Shown: positions 45,796-49,347 of the stretch, one piece after another
Position numbering within the stretch: the first letter of the stretch is position 1
How the letters are laid out: each line of letters opens with the position of its first letter
Assembly: GCF_008831285.2 (NCBI RefSeq)
Contig: NW_022204534.1
Span: forward strand, 1 to 49,347
DNA length: 49,347 nucleotides
Direction of reading: 5' to 3'
Origin: Nymphaea colorata
Taxonomy: Eukaryota > Streptophyta > Magnoliopsida > Nymphaeales > Nymphaeaceae
The notes under the pieces: model-generated
What the model was told of the DNA's origin: nothing
The model's input: the letters and a program-made list of their open reading frames with translations, nothing else
The model's database searches: none
Made by a program: the position numbers and the translations under genes

Positions 45796-47129
45796 ATTTG
45801 ATTTTGCCTTAAAAGTATAAGGCAGGAAAGACTAACATCGTAGCAGAGGCGTTAAGTCGGAAGGCAGAGCTGGCAGCTACTTAGACAACATCATTCGAAG
45901 CACAGCTGGAGAGTGCTCTTCTGAAGTGGATTTGAGAAGGCATGATGCAGGACCCTGTGGCCAAACACTTGGTTGAGGCAGTTGAGGTGGGAAAGACACA
46001 ACGATTCTGATTACTTGATGGACTTTTGATTTCGAAGGGCGGACATGTGTTTGTGCCTAGATGGGGAAACCTTCGACAAGAGCTGCTGAAGGAGTGTCAT
46101 GACTCATTGTTGGCAGACCATCCTGACCATGAGCAGAGGCGCTCCTTGAATGTGGCTATTATTGGCCACAAATGCGAGACGACATCTAGGCTTATGTGAA
46201 GACTTGCTTGATCTGCTAGCAAGACAAGGGGACGAATCAGAAGACTGTCGGTTTCTCGGAGCCTCTTCCTATTCGAGAGCGTCCATGGGAGTGCGTCTCT
46301 ATGAACTTTATCTTCAACTTACCCAAAGTTGACGGCTTTAGCTCCATGCTTTTGGTTGTGGACAGATTTTCAAAGTATGTGACCTTCATCCCAGCCTCTA
46401 AGGAATGTCCCGCGGAGAAGATGGTAGAGCTGTTTGTGAAACATATAGTAAAGCACTGGGCATGCCGAAAAACATTGTCAGTGATCTAACGCCTGCTTCA
46501 CAGGGAAGTTTTGGTGTGAGGTGTTTAGTTTGTTGGGTTCAGATTTATTATTCTCAACGAGTTTCCACCCATAGACTGACAACCAAACTGAATGGATCAA
46601 CGGATGACTAGAAACATACCTTCGCCACTATGTCAGTGCAAATCAGAAGAATTGGGAGAAATTACTTGATGTAGCCCAATTTTGTTTCAATTTATAGAAG
46701 AGCAAGTCTTCTGGACATAGTCCGTTCAAGATAGACACTGGACAGTAGTCGTTGATGCCTCATACCCTTGCAGCTCAAAAGAAAGAACTACCTTGGCAAG
46801 AACAGATGGAGTTGGCTATGGCGTCCTTACACAAGGCCACCAAGAAGATGAAGAAATTTGTAGATCGGAGTCGAAGGCCGATGGAATTCAGAGTGGGCGA
46901 TCAAGTCCTCATGAAACTTTATCCAGACCGGACGGGCATCTTCTTTGGCCGACACAAGTCCTTGATTCGGAAGTATGAAGTACCCTTTGCAATGCTGAAG
47001 AGGATCAGGAAGCTAGCCTACAAGCTAGACTTGCCGCCGGACTTTAAGATGCATTCAGTGTTCCATGTCTGTAACCTAAAGCCCTTCTACTTTGATGAGG
47101 AAGACCCAAATAGAAGCATCCCAGAATGA
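45796..47129 (+). pseudogene. Ty3/Gypsy RNase H tail and integrase, opposite strand
   Basis: The plus strand starts with the RNase H end EFDFALK (frame change) KAGKTNIVAEALSRKAELAA at about 45796-45882. The integrase zinc-binding region follows (HDSLLADHPDHE near 46100; CLIC near 46205, interrupted by a stop). The core begins WECVSMNFIFNLPKVDGF (46290-46335), with Asn in place of the first catalytic Asp. VVDRFSKYVTFIPASKE follows, and VSDL keeps the second Asp (46480). The glutamate motif reads QTEWIN (46580-46600). The longest frame, 46752-47129, covers the C-terminal GPY/F-type module: FRVGDQVLMKL, KYEVPFAMLKRI and HSVFHVCNLKPF. No chromodomain or LTR is seen after the stop. Several stops and shifts; dead. 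Confidence 0.92.
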
Positions 47130-47766
47130 TACCTGATCGTGCAGCAAGCCCCGTACACACTATAAAATGCAGTTTCCACATATTTTTTTCAAACATCTCA
47201 TATAATTTTGAAGAAATGTGTATAGTGCTAGCTAATGCATCTTCTTAAGATTTAAGAATGTAGGCACATTTTTCAGATTGTGGTATGTGTTTTAAATTTG
47301 TGAAGATGATTAAATGCATATTAATGGTCTAAATATGAAAAAACAAAACTTTGAAGGTCGCTCAAATACTGACCAATCCCAATTTTTAGTATTTGTACCG
47401 ATTCAAGCCAAAAAACATTGCCTTCTGTTTGAGCCAAATAGCACCGCATTTATCATTTATACATCGTACTTGCTGGTATTCACATAATTGATATTTGTTT
47501 TCAATTACAAAAAAGAATCAAATGAGAGAGATGGTCTACATTTTGAGTAAGTTAAAACAGCTAGACGAGACTCTGTTGATGCATAAAAGGTACGCGAGTT
47601 CGGTTGAACACCACTTCAATTTACCAGACCCAAATCAAACAAGAGGGAGAGGGAGAGAGAGAAAGAGAGGAAAAAGACGCAATGAAATGGAAACACATTT
47701 AACCGAAATAATTAATTACAATTTTTCATCGATTTTTAGTAACATTGTCTATATATGTGTAATCTT
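47130..47766. other. No recognisable gene
   Basis: AT-rich spacer between the integrase end and the NLR 3' ends. It contains a GA-rich run at 47641-47675. Confidence 0.55.
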
Positions 47767-47840
47767 CCCCCCAAGATGGTTGCTCAACTTCTGTGGCAGA
47801 TGGAGTGCTGGACATGAGTCAATCCACAACGATTGAAGGT
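47767..47840 (-). pseudogene. Short duplicate of the NLR 3' end
   Basis: CTTCCCCCCAAGATGG through GGCAGATGGAGTGCTGGACAT matches 47961-48012, about 194 bp away in the same orientation, then diverges. It represents the last ~20 codons plus 3' flank of the LRR gene. Confidence 0.8.
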
Positions 47841-47965
47841 TCAGTAAAATTAGTAACAATTTATCCAAAAAAAATTGTTACAATTTCATGCAATTTAAAA
47901 TGAACAGAAAAGGTTCAGTAATATGATATAGCAATACTAATCATCACCTATCATTTAACCTTCCC

Positions 47966-49347
47966 CCAAGATGGCCCCTTAACTCCTACGGCAGATGAAG
48001 TGCTGGACATCCAGAAGTAGCTAAATGTTCAAGCTTCGAGAGGCAGGCAATCTGTTGCTTTGCATCAGTAGGACATGTTGTTTCATTTTGTTGGGGAGTA
48101 ATATTATTCACGTCCACTACAGACTTCAGATTGAGGAAGTCATAAATCCTTAGCCATCTCAGCTTCGGGAGGCATTGCCAGAGGCCTCCCAAGCTGATAT
48201 CCTCGGTGAAACCAACTAGGTGCAATAGCTCCAGTTGGGAGAGACCCCACACCACTGAGGCACTCTTCCCCATTTGACCTCCTCATCCACATTGTTGTCT
48301 CCCAAATACAGATATTTAAGGGAGGGTAGAAATGTCGAGACCTGTGATGACAGTAGCACTGCTGATTCTGGATCCAAATGCAACGCAATGAGGTTCGGCA
48401 GTTGCTCAAGCAATTTCCATTCCAATCTTGCACATTTGCACTTTAACACTGACAGCCTTTGGAGCTGAGTCGCTTGACCCTCATGCCCCCACCCGCTCCG
48501 ATAGAGCATAAATCAAGACTTCTGTCTGCATCGTTGGACAATTGTTAAAAAACGCCCTTCTTAAGCATGGCATAGAAGTAAATGTTGATTCCCAGTTGGG
48601 TAAATGCTTCACGTGCAGTTCAAGTGAAGGAAGGCGAGTAGGGAGCTGCTTCAAAATGTTCAGGTCAGACAACCACAACCCCTTTAAAGCTGGCATGTGA
48701 TCATCAGCTACTTGCTCTACCCTACCACATCCCTTCACCTCCAACGACTCCAACACAGGCATGTTAGCGAGAGTCTTCAGCCTTTCACATTCATCCACTG
48801 TCAACCACTTAAGGGCAGACCAATCATGAATAGTGTTGAGCCCATCACACTTCCTAATATTCAAGGACTTCAATGAAGGCATGTTAGCGAGAGTCTTCAG
48901 CTTTTTACATCTGTTCACATCCAACGACTCCAATGCCGGCAAGTCACCAATCGTGTGAAGCCCATCACACTCCCAAATCTTCAAGGACTTCAGGAAAGGC
49001 ATGCTCGACAATTCATACAATGTTGGGCAGTACTTGACCTTCAATTCTTCCAATGATTTAATTCCTATCACTGTTGCCCATGATGGGCAACATTCTAGGC
49101 GTAGCAACGACAGCTCCACATAGTTGGTGTCCAAATACCACGCAGGCCCATCTCCTTTATAACCACAAATTCCCAACCTCTCTATGCAATGTGGAGGTTC
49201 CAAAGCCTCCAGCAAAACCCCTCTCTTCAGAAGCACTATCCACTGTGTCATTGTCTCCCACCTTGAAGTCCAATTCCACACCAATTAGCTCATGCCTCTC
49301 CTTAAGATGTACATTCTTTGCATCGATCACTTTCACCCTTTCTCCCC
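47966..49347 (-). pseudogene. LRR region of a second CNL resistance-type gene, frameshifted, 5' part outside window
   Basis: From the window edge the minus strand reads VKVIDAKNVHLKERHELIGVEL, the spacer that follows the first LRRs in CNLs. A shift at about 49215 (GGGG run) leads into a 267-codon frame with about ten repeats of the type SLEELKVKYCPTLYELSSMPFL / LKSLNIRKCDGLNTI / LESLDVNRCKKLKTLANMP. These alternate 23-24-residue units are the solvent-facing recognition surface in such receptors. A second shift at about 48490 (a GGGGG run) continues into QLQRLSVLKCKCARLEWKLLEQLPNLIALHL. A third near 48270 continues into LSQLELLHLVGF and KLEHLATSGCPALHLP, ending at 47986. The NB-ARC would lie beyond the window. 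Two shifts fall in G runs, so sequencing error is a real alternative to pseudogenisation. Confidence 0.88.

Noticed and set aside
1-49347. tRNA and rRNA genes
   Set aside because: No cloverleaf with B-box-like GGTTCGAATCC or rRNA signature was found by eye. The tRNA-related words seen are retroelement primer sites.

Overview
This is nuclear DNA from a flowering plant. The evidence is two decayed coiled-coil NB-ARC-LRR (CNL) resistance-type genes, Ty1/Copia and Ty3/Gypsy retroelements with plant-type initiator-methionine tRNA primer sites, a LINE reverse transcriptase piece, a CACTA-type end, a probable relic of an integrated plant pararetrovirus, and long AT-rich noncoding DNA. The species cannot be fixed from the sequence; the NLR repeat style reminds me of early-diverging angiosperms such as Nymphaeales, but that is only an impression. 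I see no intact protein-coding gene: everything recognisable is truncated, frameshifted or a mobile-element relic.

Layout. 1-291: start of a Copia gag (minus). About 970-1770: an internally deleted copy of a repeated segment whose longer versions lie further right. 1773-2091: a hAT-like MITE. 2.1-5.0 kb: noncoding. 5261-7778 and 7779-10297: a 2.52-kb direct tandem duplication; each copy holds a LINE RT piece (plus) next to a Copia gag start (minus). The matching Copia primer site and LTR follow at 10383-10683. 11.0-11.7 kb: another decayed Copia-like piece. About 12.4-13.2 kb: possible pararetroviral relic. 13.49-24.43 kb: an 11-kb complex satellite with a ~115-bp monomer, a ~1.79-kb higher-order repeat and three fold-back orientation switches. 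26.3-27.8 kb: a C-poor strand-biased tract. 28.7 kb: a CACTA-like end. 29.9-31.86 kb: CNL pseudogene (minus) lacking the middle of its NB-ARC. 33.6-35.0 kb: possible hAT-type element. 35.27-35.77 kb: a tandem TRIM. 38.4-40.6 kb: GC-rich DNA with a possible captured gene fragment. 42.6-47.1 kb: a Gypsy composite whose gag-protease-RT half runs on the minus strand and whose integrase half runs on the plus strand, flanked by pieces of an NLR 3' end. 47.97-49.35 kb: LRR region of a second CNL (minus), running off the window.

Taken together this is a transposon- and satellite-rich NLR neighbourhood. Resistance-gene pieces have been deleted, duplicated and separated by retroelements. The most unusual structures are the hierarchical satellite with a conserved palindromic junction, the tandem TRIM, and the inverted Gypsy composite bracketed by NLR 3' ends. 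Identity and copy-age statements are by eye; no alignment was run.
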